Origin: Flavobacterium sp. CFS9
GTDB lineage: Bacteria; Bacteroidota; Bacteroidia; Flavobacteriales; Flavobacteriaceae
Direction of reading: 5' to 3'
DNA length: 64,000 nt
NCBI RefSeq assembly: GCF_041154745.1
Contig: NZ_AP031573.1
Coordinates: forward strand, 2,480,001 to 2,544,000
Part shown: positions 17,986 to 26,506 of the stretch, one piece after another
How the letters are laid out: each line of letters begins with the position of its first letter
How positions within the stretch are numbered: position 1 is the first letter of the stretch
Position numbers and translations under genes: made by a program
Notes under the pieces: model-generated
Databases searched by the model: none
Told to the model about the DNA's origin: nothing
What the model saw: only the letters and a program-made list of their open reading frames with translations

Positions 17986-19452
17986 ATGAAAGCCATCAAT
18001 AGAGTTTTAATCGCCCCATTACTGGTGCTGCAGTTCGTTTCTTCTTCAAAAGTTGGAGCGCAGTCAGCAGCACCCTCATCTAAATCAAACCCAAAAATAC
18101 AGGTATATACTACTGCCGAAAACACCCAATTAAGATTGTCATTATCCAATGATTTAATTTTAAATAAAGCATCACAACAAAAAAAATTAACCGTTTCAAT
18201 TGCGATTGATCCTTCAAAAAAAGATCAGACCTTTTTGGGAATTGGTGGAGCGATTACCGATGCCAGTGCCGAAGTTTTTGCTAAACTGTCATCCAAAAAG
18301 CAACAGGAATTCCTAACCGCCTACTACGACAAAAACAAAGGAATAGGTTATTCTTTGGCCAGAACCAATATTCATAGCTGTGATTTTAGCAGCGAAAGTT
18401 ATACTTATATTCAGGAAGGCGACAAGGAACTGAAAACCTTTACTATTGACCACGATAAAAAATACCGAATCCCATTACTCAAAAAAGCAATTGAAACAGC
18501 CGGCGGGAAATTAACGTTATTTGTTAGTCCCTGGAGTCCCCCGGCTTTCATGAAAGACAATAATGATATTTTGCACGGCGGCGTTTTATTGCCGGAGTTT
18601 GCACCATCATGGGCCAATTATTATGCTAAATTTATAAAAGCATATGAAAAAGAAGGAATTCCGGTTTGGGGACTGACAATTCAAAACGAACCAATGGCAA
18701 GTCAGAGATGGGAGTCCTGCATTTACACTCCGGAAGCCGAAAGAGATTTTCTGAAAAACTTTCTGGGACCTACTTTAGAAAAAGAAGGATTGGGATCTAA
18801 AAAGATCATTATTTGGGACCATAACCGCGGAGACATGCTCGAAAAAAGAGCCAATTTAGTTTTTTCTGATCCTGAAGTTTCCAAATATGCCTGGGGAATT
18901 GGATTCCATTGGTATGAAACCTGGAACGGAGGAAGTCCGAAATTTGAATCCGTGGGGAAAGTACACGAAGCTTTTCCGAACAAAAACCTGCTTTTTACTG
19001 AAGGCTGTGTGGAAAAATTTGATGCTTCGAAATTCCAGTTTTGGGGAAATGCGGAACGATACGGAATCAATATGATCAATGATTTTAACAACGGAACGGT
19101 AGGCTGGACGGACTGGAACATTTTGCTGGATCAAAACGGAGGGCCTAATCACGTCGGTAATTTTTGTTTTGCCCCAATTCATGCTGACACTACAAAAGAT
19201 GAACTGATCTACACACCGATGTACTATTATATTGGACATTTTTCAAAATTCATCCAACCGGGAGCGAAGAGAATTGGAAATGTAATAAGCAACAAAAGTG
19301 TATTAAGTACTTCTTTTCTCAATACAAACGGAAAAATTGCCACAGTTGTAATGAATCAGTCAGACAAAGAAGTGGTGTACGAAATAGTAATCAATGTGAT
19401 GAAAAAAACGCTTACCATACCGGCTCATGCCATGCAAACGTTAGTGTATTAG
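17986..19452 (+). CDS. GH30 family glycoside hydrolase (second of a tandem pair)
   Basis: This 488-residue protein is a clear paralogue of its upstream neighbour and shares long identical stretches such as NDFNNGTVGWTDWNILLDQ. The signal peptide runs to about residue 26 (FVSSSKVGAQ). The catalytic residues are Glu235 (IQNEPM) and Glu339 (FTEGCVE). Both copies keep every catalytic motif, so neither looks like a decaying duplicate. Differences cluster around the active-site loops (TPWSPNAFMKSNKN versus SPWSPPAFMKDNND), which hints at different chain-length or branch preference. The gene sits 85 bp downstream of the first copy, with a weak GC-rich hairpin (about 17918-17951) between them, and 35 bp before the GH3 gene. 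Confidence 0.9.
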   Translation: MKAINRVLIAPLLVLQFVSSSKVGAQSAAPSSKSNPKIQVYTTAENTQLRLSLSNDLILNKASQQKKLTVSIAIDPSKKDQTFLGIGGAITDASAEVFAKLSSKKQQEFLTAYYDKNKGIGYSLARTNIHSCDFSSESYTYIQEGDKELKTFTIDHDKKYRIPLLKKAIETAGGKLTLFVSPWSPPAFMKDNNDILHGGVLLPEFAPSWANYYAKFIKAYEKEGIPVWGLTIQNEPMASQRWESCIYTPEAERDFLKNFLGPTLEKEGLGSKKIIIWDHNRGDMLEKRANLVFSDPEVSKYAWGIGFHWYETWNGGSPKFESVGKVHEAFPNKNLLFTEGCVEKFDASKFQFWGNAERYGINMINDFNNGTVGWTDWNILLDQNGGPNHVGNFCFAPIHADTTKDELIYTPMYYYIGHFSKFIQPGAKRIGNVISNKSVLSTSFLNTNGKIATVVMNQSDKEVVYEIVINVMKKTLTIPAHAMQTLVY

Positions 19453-19487
19453 CCTCTTTTAACAGCATATTAAATTAAAGAAATACA

Positions 19488-21752
19488 ATGAAAAACACGA
19501 AGTTTATAGTAGTTGCTCTATTTTTTTGTGGAGCAGTATGGAGTCAGGAAGCCAGGAAAACAAAAGCAGAAATAGATGCCAGAGTTTCAGAGTTGTTATC
19601 AAAAATGACGCTGGAAGAAAAAGTGGGGCAAATGACTCAAATTACAGTTACTGTTTTTGAAGATGCAAAAAAACCGGGGTATTTTGATGCGGCTAAATTA
19701 AAAAAAGGAATTCAGGAATATCACATCGGTTCTATTCTGAATGTGCCCAATCCGGGAGCACCAACCCTTCAGAGATGGCAGGAAACCATGACCGCCATTA
19801 CCAATGAAGCCAACAAATCGAGACTTAAAATTTCGATATTGTACGGTATAGATGCCATACACGGAGCGAGTTATACTGCCGGAGCCACCTTGTTTCCGCA
19901 GCAAATTGGTCTGGCCGCAACGTTTAATACAGAGCTGGTAAAACGCGGGGCCGAAATTTCGGCTTACGAAACCAGAGCATCCTCCATTCCATGGGTATTT
20001 TCACCGGATTTGGATTTTCCGAGAAACCCGGCCTGGTCCAGAATGTGGGAATCCTTTGGAGAAGATGCCTATTTGTCTTCCAAAATGGCCGTCGCTTTGG
20101 TAGATGGTTTTGAAGGAAGCAATGTAGGATCAAAATATAGCGTAGCCTCCTGTATGAAACATTATATTGGTTACGGAAGCACCACTACCGGAAAAGACAG
20201 GACACCAAGTATTATTCCCGAGCGTATTCTAAGACAATACGATTTAACCATATATCAGGCTGCTATAAAAGCCGGAGCCAAAAGCGTAATGGTAAGTTCC
20301 GGAGAAATTAACGGAACTCCGGTGCATTCCAGCAAACATCTGATTACAGACATTCTTAAAAAAGAATTAGGTTTTGAAGGAGTAGTAGTAACCGATTGGA
20401 AAGATATCATTTACCTGAACACCAGACATAAAATTGCAGCGACCAAAAGAGATGCGGTTCGTATCGCAGTTATGGCCGGAATAGACATGAGTATGGTACC
20501 CGAAGAATTTACTTTTTACACCGATCTTGTCGATTTAGTTCAAAAAGGAGAAGTGCCAATGTCCCGTATTGATGATGCCGTAACCAGAATTCTGAGAATG
20601 AAATTCGAGTTAAACCTGTTTCAGAATACAGTTGCCAATCTAAAAGATTATCCAAAATTTGGTTCGGCCGAACACATTCAGGAAGCTTATAAAACGGCTG
20701 CAGAATCCATTACATTGTTAAAAAATAACGATGCCGTTTTACCTTTAAACAAAGGGGAAAAAATTCTGGTAACCGGAGCAACGGCAAACAGTATGAAAAA
20801 CCTGAACGGAGGCTGGTCGTACACCTGGCAGGGTGAAAATGCAGATACTTACGCTGCTGACAAATTAACCATTCTGGAAGCCTTTCAGGCTAAATTAGGG
20901 AAAGAAAATGTACTCTATACCGTCGGAGCAGATATCGAAAAAGAAGATGATGCCGAAATTCAAAAAGCGGTTGAACTGGCCCAAAAAGCATCCAAAATTG
21001 TATTGTGCCTTGGAGAGAAAAACTACACTGAAACTCCGGGAGATATCAGTAATCTTTATATGAGTAAATCTCAGGTAAAATTAGCTCTTGCTTTAGCCAA
21101 AGTAAACAAACCAATTATTCTGGTCTTAAACGAAGGAAGACCAAGACTAATTAGTGATTTTGAAGATAAAATGAGTGCCGTTGTACAATGTTATTTACCT
21201 GGAAATGAAGGAGGAATAGCATTGGTTGACATTCTGTACGGAGAGGTAAATCCAAGCGGAAGATTGCCTTATAACTATCCGAGATTCCCTAATTCATTAG
21301 AAAAATACAACAGAAAACATACAGAAAGTTTAGCAGATGAAGAACAAAATAATGATGCTAAATATGAGAAAAGTTATTCCCCTCAGTTTGAATTTGGAAC
21401 GGGATTATCCTATACCACTTTTACCTATTCGAATTTAAAAATAGACAAAGCAGAAATTGCGAATACCGATGAAGTAAATATAACAGTTGATGTTACCAAT
21501 TCTGGAAAAAGAGCCGGAAAAGAATCGGTTTTATTGTACCTGTCAGATAATTATGCCTCCATAACACCAGAGGTTAAAGCCTTAAAAAGATTCGAAAAGA
21601 TTAGTTTAGAGACCAACGAAACCAAAACGGTGAAGTTTACTTTAAACCAAAAAGATTTGCAATTCGTAAACGAAGACCTGAAATGGATTTCCGAAAAAGG
21701 AACCTTTACGATTCAGATTGGAAATCTTAAAAAGGACTTTTTATTACAGTAA
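19488..21752 (+). CDS. GH3 family beta-glucosidase-type hydrolase
   Basis: This 754-residue protein has a signal peptide (FIVVALFFCGAVWSQ), an N-terminal GH3 barrel starting at VSELLSKMTLEEKVGQM, the nucleophile Asp303 in VVVTDWKDI, the alpha/beta sandwich (ESITLLKNNDAVLPLNKGEKILVTG) and a C-terminal fibronectin III-like domain (YLSDNYASITPEVKALKRFEKISL). GH3 enzymes release single glucose units from the non-reducing ends of beta-glucans. It lacks a lipobox and sorting domain and so is probably periplasmic. It follows the GH30 pair closely and ends at a hairpin at 21757-21790. Confidence 0.92.
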   Translation: MKNTKFIVVALFFCGAVWSQEARKTKAEIDARVSELLSKMTLEEKVGQMTQITVTVFEDAKKPGYFDAAKLKKGIQEYHIGSILNVPNPGAPTLQRWQETMTAITNEANKSRLKISILYGIDAIHGASYTAGATLFPQQIGLAATFNTELVKRGAEISAYETRASSIPWVFSPDLDFPRNPAWSRMWESFGEDAYLSSKMAVALVDGFEGSNVGSKYSVASCMKHYIGYGSTTTGKDRTPSIIPERILRQYDLTIYQAAIKAGAKSVMVSSGEINGTPVHSSKHLITDILKKELGFEGVVVTDWKDIIYLNTRHKIAATKRDAVRIAVMAGIDMSMVPEEFTFYTDLVDLVQKGEVPMSRIDDAVTRILRMKFELNLFQNTVANLKDYPKFGSAEHIQEAYKTAAESITLLKNNDAVLPLNKGEKILVTGATANSMKNLNGGWSYTWQGENADTYAADKLTILEAFQAKLGKENVLYTVGADIEKEDDAEIQKAVELAQKASKIVLCLGEKNYTETPGDISNLYMSKSQVKLALALAKVNKPIILVLNEGRPRLISDFEDKMSAVVQCYLPGNEGGIALVDILYGEVNPSGRLPYNYPRFPNSLEKYNRKHTESLADEEQNNDAKYEKSYSPQFEFGTGLSYTTFTYSNLKIDKAEIANTDEVNITVDVTNSGKRAGKESVLLYLSDNYASITPEVKALKRFEKISLETNETKTVKFTLNQKDLQFVNEDLKWISEKGTFTIQIGNLKKDFLLQ

Positions 21753-21756
21753 AGAA

Positions 21757-21790
21757 ACCAAACATCGTTCTTTCCGGAAAGATGTTTGGT
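21757..21790 (+). terminator. Hairpin after the first GH3 gene
   Basis: ACCAAACATC (21757-21766) pairs with GATGTTTGGT (21781-21790), with an internal TCTTTCCGGAAAGA palindrome. There is no long T-run, so it may act as an RNA-processing or stabilising hairpin rather than a full terminator. Confidence 0.5.
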
Positions 21791-21834
21791 GTTTGAATGT
21801 CAAAAGAAAATTAGCTATTTCATATTAGAAAGAC

Positions 21835-23565
21835 ATGAAAAAAATAATTATTACCCTACAGTTACTACTTTCCTTTGCCGCTTTCGGTCAGGGGTTTTTA
21901 CATAGAGACGGGCAAAAAATTGTAGACGGAACCGGAAAGAATATCATTCTAAGAGGCCTCGGAACAGGAGGCTGGATGGTTCAGGAAGGTTATATGTTAC
22001 AAACGCAGCCTTTTGCAAGTCCACAGTATGTTATCAGACAGAAGATTCAGGATGTTATTGGTGAAGAAGCAACCAAAGAATTTTATGCGGCCTACAAAGC
22101 AAACGGAATTACCAAAAGAGATGTAGATTCGTTAGCCGCCTGGGGATTCAATTCGATTCGTTTGCCAATGCACTACAATTTGTACACACCACCAATCGAA
22201 GCCGAAAAAAAAGATGAAATCACCTGGATTGAAGAAGGTTTTACGATGACCGATAATTTGCTGAAATGGTGCGCCGAAAATAAAATGTATCTTATTTTAG
22301 ATTTACATGCCGCTCCCGGAGGTCAGGGGAATGACGCCGCAATTTCGGATTATGATACTACAAAACCATCTTTATGGGAGAGCGAAGCCAATGAGAAAAA
22401 AATGATTGCCTTATGGAAAAAACTGGCCTCACGTTACAGAGATAATCCATGGATTGGAGCCTACGACATTATCAACGAACCCAATTGGAATTTTACCGGA
22501 ACCAATAAAAACGGCTGCGATGAAAACTCAAACGGCCCTTTAAGAGATTTGATGGTTCGCGTTACAAAAGCCATTCGCGAAGTCGATACCAACCATTTAA
22601 TTTTTATTGAAGGAAACTGTTGGGGAAACAATTACAACGGAATTTTTCCTTTATGGGATGAAAATATGGCCTTGAGTTTTCACAAATACTGGAACTACAA
22701 TACTACAGCTTCCATTCAGAAAATGCTGGACTACAGAACACAATACAACGTTCCGATCTGGTTGGGTGAAAGCGGAGAAAATTCGAACGTATGGTTTAAA
22801 GAGGCATTGACATTAGTTGAAAACAACAATATAGGCTGGGCATTCTGGCCCATGAAAAAAATCGAGAATATCGCGGGAGTGACCTCCGTTACAAAGATTC
22901 CAGAATACGATGTTTTATTAAAGTACTGGAAGGACGGCGGAGAGAAACCAAAGCCTGATTTTGCGAAAAAAACTTTAATGAAAATCGCCGACAATTACAA
23001 AATGGAAAACGTAACCGTAAAACCGGATGTGATCGATGCCATGTTCAGACAAGTGCAGACCAACGATACCAAACCGTATAAACGACATTTGATTCCCGGG
23101 AAAATTGCAGCAACACAGTATGATTTAGGAACAAATGAAAAGGCTTATTCAGACAAAGATTTTATAAACTACAGAGTCGAAACCGGAAAATTTGACGAGT
23201 GGAATAAAGGAAATATGATGCGAAATGATGGTGTTGACATTCTACCCTGTAAAGATGCCGGATCAAACGGATATCAGGTTTCATTTATTGAGGATGGAGA
23301 ATGGCTGCAGTTTACAGCTGAAGTAAAGAAGCAAAATACATATAAAGTAGCGATTCGATATTCGGCCGAAAATTCAGAAGGGAAAATACATCTTGAAGCA
23401 GAAAATGGAAAGAAATCCCAGACGATTACATTACCTGTAACGGGAGGAAATGACAAATGGAAAACAGTTGTGTTGTCCGGAGTGTCGCTAGATAAAGGAA
23501 CACAAAAAATTAAAGTGGTTTTCGAAAAAGGAGGTTTCAATCTGAATTATCTGGATTTTTTGTAG
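21835..23565 (+). CDS. GH5 glycoside hydrolase with C-terminal CBM6-like domain
   Basis: This 576-residue protein has a signal peptide (LLLSFAAFGQ), a GH5 barrel (residues about 25-370) with FNSIRLPMHYN, LDLHAAPGGQGND, the acid/base Glu215 in IINEPNWN and the nucleophile Glu312 in WLGESGEN. After a linker comes a C-terminal carbohydrate-binding module of CBM6 type (about 440-576: NDGVDI ... YQVSFIEDGEWLQFTAEV ... GGFNLNYLDFL). The subfamily cannot be fixed by eye; GH5_46-like enzymes in beta-glucan PULs are my best guess. There is neither a lipobox nor a T9SS domain. Confidence 0.9.
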   Translation: MKKIIITLQLLLSFAAFGQGFLHRDGQKIVDGTGKNIILRGLGTGGWMVQEGYMLQTQPFASPQYVIRQKIQDVIGEEATKEFYAAYKANGITKRDVDSLAAWGFNSIRLPMHYNLYTPPIEAEKKDEITWIEEGFTMTDNLLKWCAENKMYLILDLHAAPGGQGNDAAISDYDTTKPSLWESEANEKKMIALWKKLASRYRDNPWIGAYDIINEPNWNFTGTNKNGCDENSNGPLRDLMVRVTKAIREVDTNHLIFIEGNCWGNNYNGIFPLWDENMALSFHKYWNYNTTASIQKMLDYRTQYNVPIWLGESGENSNVWFKEALTLVENNNIGWAFWPMKKIENIAGVTSVTKIPEYDVLLKYWKDGGEKPKPDFAKKTLMKIADNYKMENVTVKPDVIDAMFRQVQTNDTKPYKRHLIPGKIAATQYDLGTNEKAYSDKDFINYRVETGKFDEWNKGNMMRNDGVDILPCKDAGSNGYQVSFIEDGEWLQFTAEVKKQNTYKVAIRYSAENSEGKIHLEAENGKKSQTITLPVTGGNDKWKTVVLSGVSLDKGTQKIKVVFEKGGFNLNYLDFL

Positions 23566-23735
23566 TTAAAGAAAAAAAGTTTGAATAAGGTATTTCTAAA
23601 GAAAAAAAAGAATGGAGATTACGATAACAGAACCGGAACGTGATATTAGCAGGGTGTTAAATTAACATTATTTTGGAGCTGATATTTTCTTTAGCACTAC
23701 TGAAATGGTAGCTTTACGGATCAAATTTTTTTACT

Positions 23736-24581
23736 ATGAAAAAGACAAATACAATTGTTCTCGTAATGCTTCTGATTTTTGTAAGCGCTTCATTTTATGC
23801 TCAAAGTGTAAAAATGATGACCTATAATATCCGTTTAGATGTTGCTTCTGACGGAGAAAATGCCTGGCCAAACCGGAAAGATTTTTTTAATTCTCAAATC
23901 AGATTTTACAGTCCGGATATTCTTGGAATTCAGGAAGCACTGCCCCATCAGGTGACAGAGATTGCTTCTGCCTTGCCGGAGTACACTAAATTTGGAATAG
24001 GCAGAGAAGAAAAAGGAACCGGAGAAGCCTGTACGATTTACTATAAAAAAGACCGTTTTCAGGTACAACAGACCAATACATTTTGGCTGTCAGAAACACC
24101 GGAAAAAGTGTCAAGAGGCTGGGATGCTGCCTGTAACAGAGTTTGTACTTATGGGTTGTTTAAAGATTTAAAAACAAAAAAAATGTTTTGGGTTTTTAAT
24201 CTTCACCTTGATCATGTAGGCGAGGTAGCCCGTGTAAAAGGAGTTGAACTGGCCCTTTCAAAAATAAAGGAAGCCAATACTAAAAATTATCCCGTGTTTT
24301 TAATGGGAGATTTCAATTCAGTACCGGATACGAAACAAATTGTGGAGATCAAAAAGGTGATGGACGATACCAGGGATGTTTCGATAGAAAAGCCTTTTGG
24401 TCCTTCGGGAACCTTTAATGAATTCAAACACAATGAGCCTGTGGCCTTGTTGCTGGATTATATTTTTGTGTCAAAAAATAGCGGATTAAAAATTCAAAAA
24501 CACGCAGTTTTAAGTGATTCAAAAGAGTTAAGATATCCATCCGATCATTTGCCTGTTTTGATAGAGATTAACGAGTATTAA
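23736..24581 (+). CDS. Secreted endonuclease/exonuclease/phosphatase-fold protein
   Basis: This 281-residue protein has a signal peptide (LIFVSASFYAQ) and all the metal-dependent EEP motifs: MTYNIR, GIQEALPHQ, the His-Asp pair in NLHLDHVG, GDFNSVPDT, LDYIFV and the final SDHLPV. The fold covers DNases, phosphodiesterases and phosphatases. In Bacteroidota PULs, exported EEP proteins are common passengers whose substrate is not settled. No lipobox is visible, so it is probably periplasmic. It starts 170 bp after the GH5 gene, and that spacer shows no clear hairpin. Confidence 0.88.
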   Translation: MKKTNTIVLVMLLIFVSASFYAQSVKMMTYNIRLDVASDGENAWPNRKDFFNSQIRFYSPDILGIQEALPHQVTEIASALPEYTKFGIGREEKGTGEACTIYYKKDRFQVQQTNTFWLSETPEKVSRGWDAACNRVCTYGLFKDLKTKKMFWVFNLHLDHVGEVARVKGVELALSKIKEANTKNYPVFLMGDFNSVPDTKQIVEIKKVMDDTRDVSIEKPFGPSGTFNEFKHNEPVALLLDYIFVSKNSGLKIQKHAVLSDSKELRYPSDHLPVLIEINEY

Positions 24582-24774
24582 AAAAGGTATTGGTGGTATT
24601 GTTGCTGCTATTTAAATAATAAAAAGAAGGAGAATTTGGAGATATAAAATGGTATAGAATTATTTAGGAATAATAGTTCACAGCTTTGAGGAATGAATTA
24701 ATAAAATAAAATATTTAAAGAGGATAATTTTCTGCCTGGCATATTGCGAAAAGAAAAATTAATACTTTATTATT

Positions 24775-26379
24775 ATGAAGAAAACTTTATTTTTATTTTT
24801 TAGTTTAGTTTTTACTAATTTTTTAGTTGCCCAACATTCGATTGATATAACCGGTCCATCGTCTGTACAAGTTGGGATTCCTTATAATTATACCTTTAAA
24901 TTTAATCCTGTTTATCCATCAAATGCAAGTGGTACCCCTGCAGATGGCTACCTCATTGATGGATGGGTTGTTTTAACCAGCTATAATGGCGGCGGCGGAA
25001 GCGTTCCCGGTTACATAGGAATACCTACTAACCAAAGCAGTTATTATAATGATTCTACTCTGAACAATTCAAATCCTAAAACGATACCTATACAATGGAG
25101 TGATGCTTCTTCTTCTAAAACAGATAAAATTACAGTTAAGGTAAGCGGAAAATATATCATAAAAAGCACAGGTGAATATGTTAGTTATTTTACTTTTCAG
25201 CCACAAGCAGAAAAAAATGTAACTATAGAAAGATTAACTCCTCCCGTAATTACCGGACCTGAAACAGTAACAAGCTGTACACAGAACAATCAGGTATTTA
25301 GTTGTTCTGATTCCGTTAATCAGAAAGTCTGGTCAGTTACCGGAGGTGCAGTAATAGTGGGTTCTGCTACAGGCACAACAGTAAATGTAACACCTCCTTT
25401 GACGGGGAATTTCTCTGTTTCCTGTACAGTGAAAAATCCGGGAGGAAATACAAATTATAATGCAGTTGGTTCAAAAACAGTGACCAGAACATTATTTAAT
25501 ACTGCAGCAATTATAGCAGGAAATGAAACCGTATGTTCCAGCGCCTCTTATACTGTCTCTGGCTTAGAACCCGGATTATCCATACAATCCTGGAGTATAC
25601 CTAATACTATTATTGCATCTTTAAGCAATACAACAGGTCCATCAACAACTTTATCAACATCCTACCAGGGGCAGGTTACCTTAACTGCTACAATTGTAAA
25701 TGCTTGTAATGAAACCAGAACGATTACAAAAAATATTATTTTAGGAAGCCCAATGCCTCTTATCGATGGTTATTATTGCCCAACGGAAAGTGCCCCTTGT
25801 GCATTAAATAATGCAGCAAACAATAATTATTTGATTTACAATTTAACAGCTCCAATAGGAAGTTATGTTCCTTTAAGTACCGATTGGCAATGGGAAAAAA
25901 TTTCAGGAAACTTTTATTTTTTAAACAATGGATTGTATAATAGTGCAACTGCTACTGGTACGCAAGGAAATATCTATTTAACAGGTGCAAATCCAACGGA
26001 TAATCCGGCAAAATTTAAAGTTAGGGTAAAAAATGCCTGTGGGTGGAGTAACTGGAGAACCTATCATTGGACAGACGGAACAACAACTCCAACTCCAACT
26101 AATCCTAATACACCGCCAACAGCATATTTCAAAGTTACACCAAATCCGGTGTCTTCTTATTTTGATATCAGTTTAATAAATCCAAGTATAGTACCACAAA
26201 CATCCAGTCCAAAAGTCATTAAAATTTATTCGCAATACGGACAGCTTTTACAAAACAATACCGTATTTTACGGTACCGGATATAATAGTTATAATATGAC
26301 TTCTTTTGCAAGCGGTACTTATTATGTTAGTATTACTTTTGATAGTTTCTCTGAATCACATACTATTATAAAAATATAA
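24775..26379 (+). CDS. T9SS type A cargo protein with PKD/Ig-like domains, unknown function
   Basis: This 534-residue exported protein has a signal peptide (FLFFSLVFTNFLVAQ). Next come an N-terminal beta domain (PSSVQVGIPYNYTFKFNP) and two Ig/PKD-like modules (ITGPETVTSCTQNNQVFSCSDSVNQKVW and IAGNETVCSSASYTVSGLEPG). A Thr/Pro linker (TTPTPTNPNTPP) leads into a type A sorting domain (FKVTPNPVSSYFDISL ... FASGTYYVSITF). It has no recognisable catalytic domain. Its position inside the PUL and its route to the surface through the T9SS suggest a glycan-binding surface protein, but it could be unrelated to the PUL. It has its own long-spacer terminator, and the 193 bp upstream hold nothing recognisable. 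Confidence 0.8.
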   Translation: MKKTLFLFFSLVFTNFLVAQHSIDITGPSSVQVGIPYNYTFKFNPVYPSNASGTPADGYLIDGWVVLTSYNGGGGSVPGYIGIPTNQSSYYNDSTLNNSNPKTIPIQWSDASSSKTDKITVKVSGKYIIKSTGEYVSYFTFQPQAEKNVTIERLTPPVITGPETVTSCTQNNQVFSCSDSVNQKVWSVTGGAVIVGSATGTTVNVTPPLTGNFSVSCTVKNPGGNTNYNAVGSKTVTRTLFNTAAIIAGNETVCSSASYTVSGLEPGLSIQSWSIPNTIIASLSNTTGPSTTLSTSYQGQVTLTATIVNACNETRTITKNIILGSPMPLIDGYYCPTESAPCALNNAANNNYLIYNLTAPIGSYVPLSTDWQWEKISGNFYFLNNGLYNSATATGTQGNIYLTGANPTDNPAKFKVRVKNACGWSNWRTYHWTDGTTTPTPTNPNTPPTAYFKVTPNPVSSYFDISLINPSIVPQTSSPKVIKIYSQYGQLLQNNTVFYGTGYNSYNMTSFASGTYYVSITFDSFSESHTIIKI

Positions 26380-26389
26380 AAAATTAATA

Positions 26390-26455
26390 CTTGTCTGAAT
26401 AGTATAAATGATTGAAAAGCTACAATTAATATACAGTTTGTATTATTCAGACAGG
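26390..26455 (+). terminator. Inverted repeat after the T9SS cargo gene
   Basis: CTTGTCTGAATAGTA (26390-26404) pairs with TATTATTCAGACAGG (26441-26455) with two G-T wobbles, followed by TTTTA. It is probably a terminator with a 36-nt loop. Confidence 0.6.
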
Positions 26456-26506
26456 TTTTAAGAATAAAAGAATTACCTCGATTTTATCGAAATTAATTAA
26501 ACAAGA

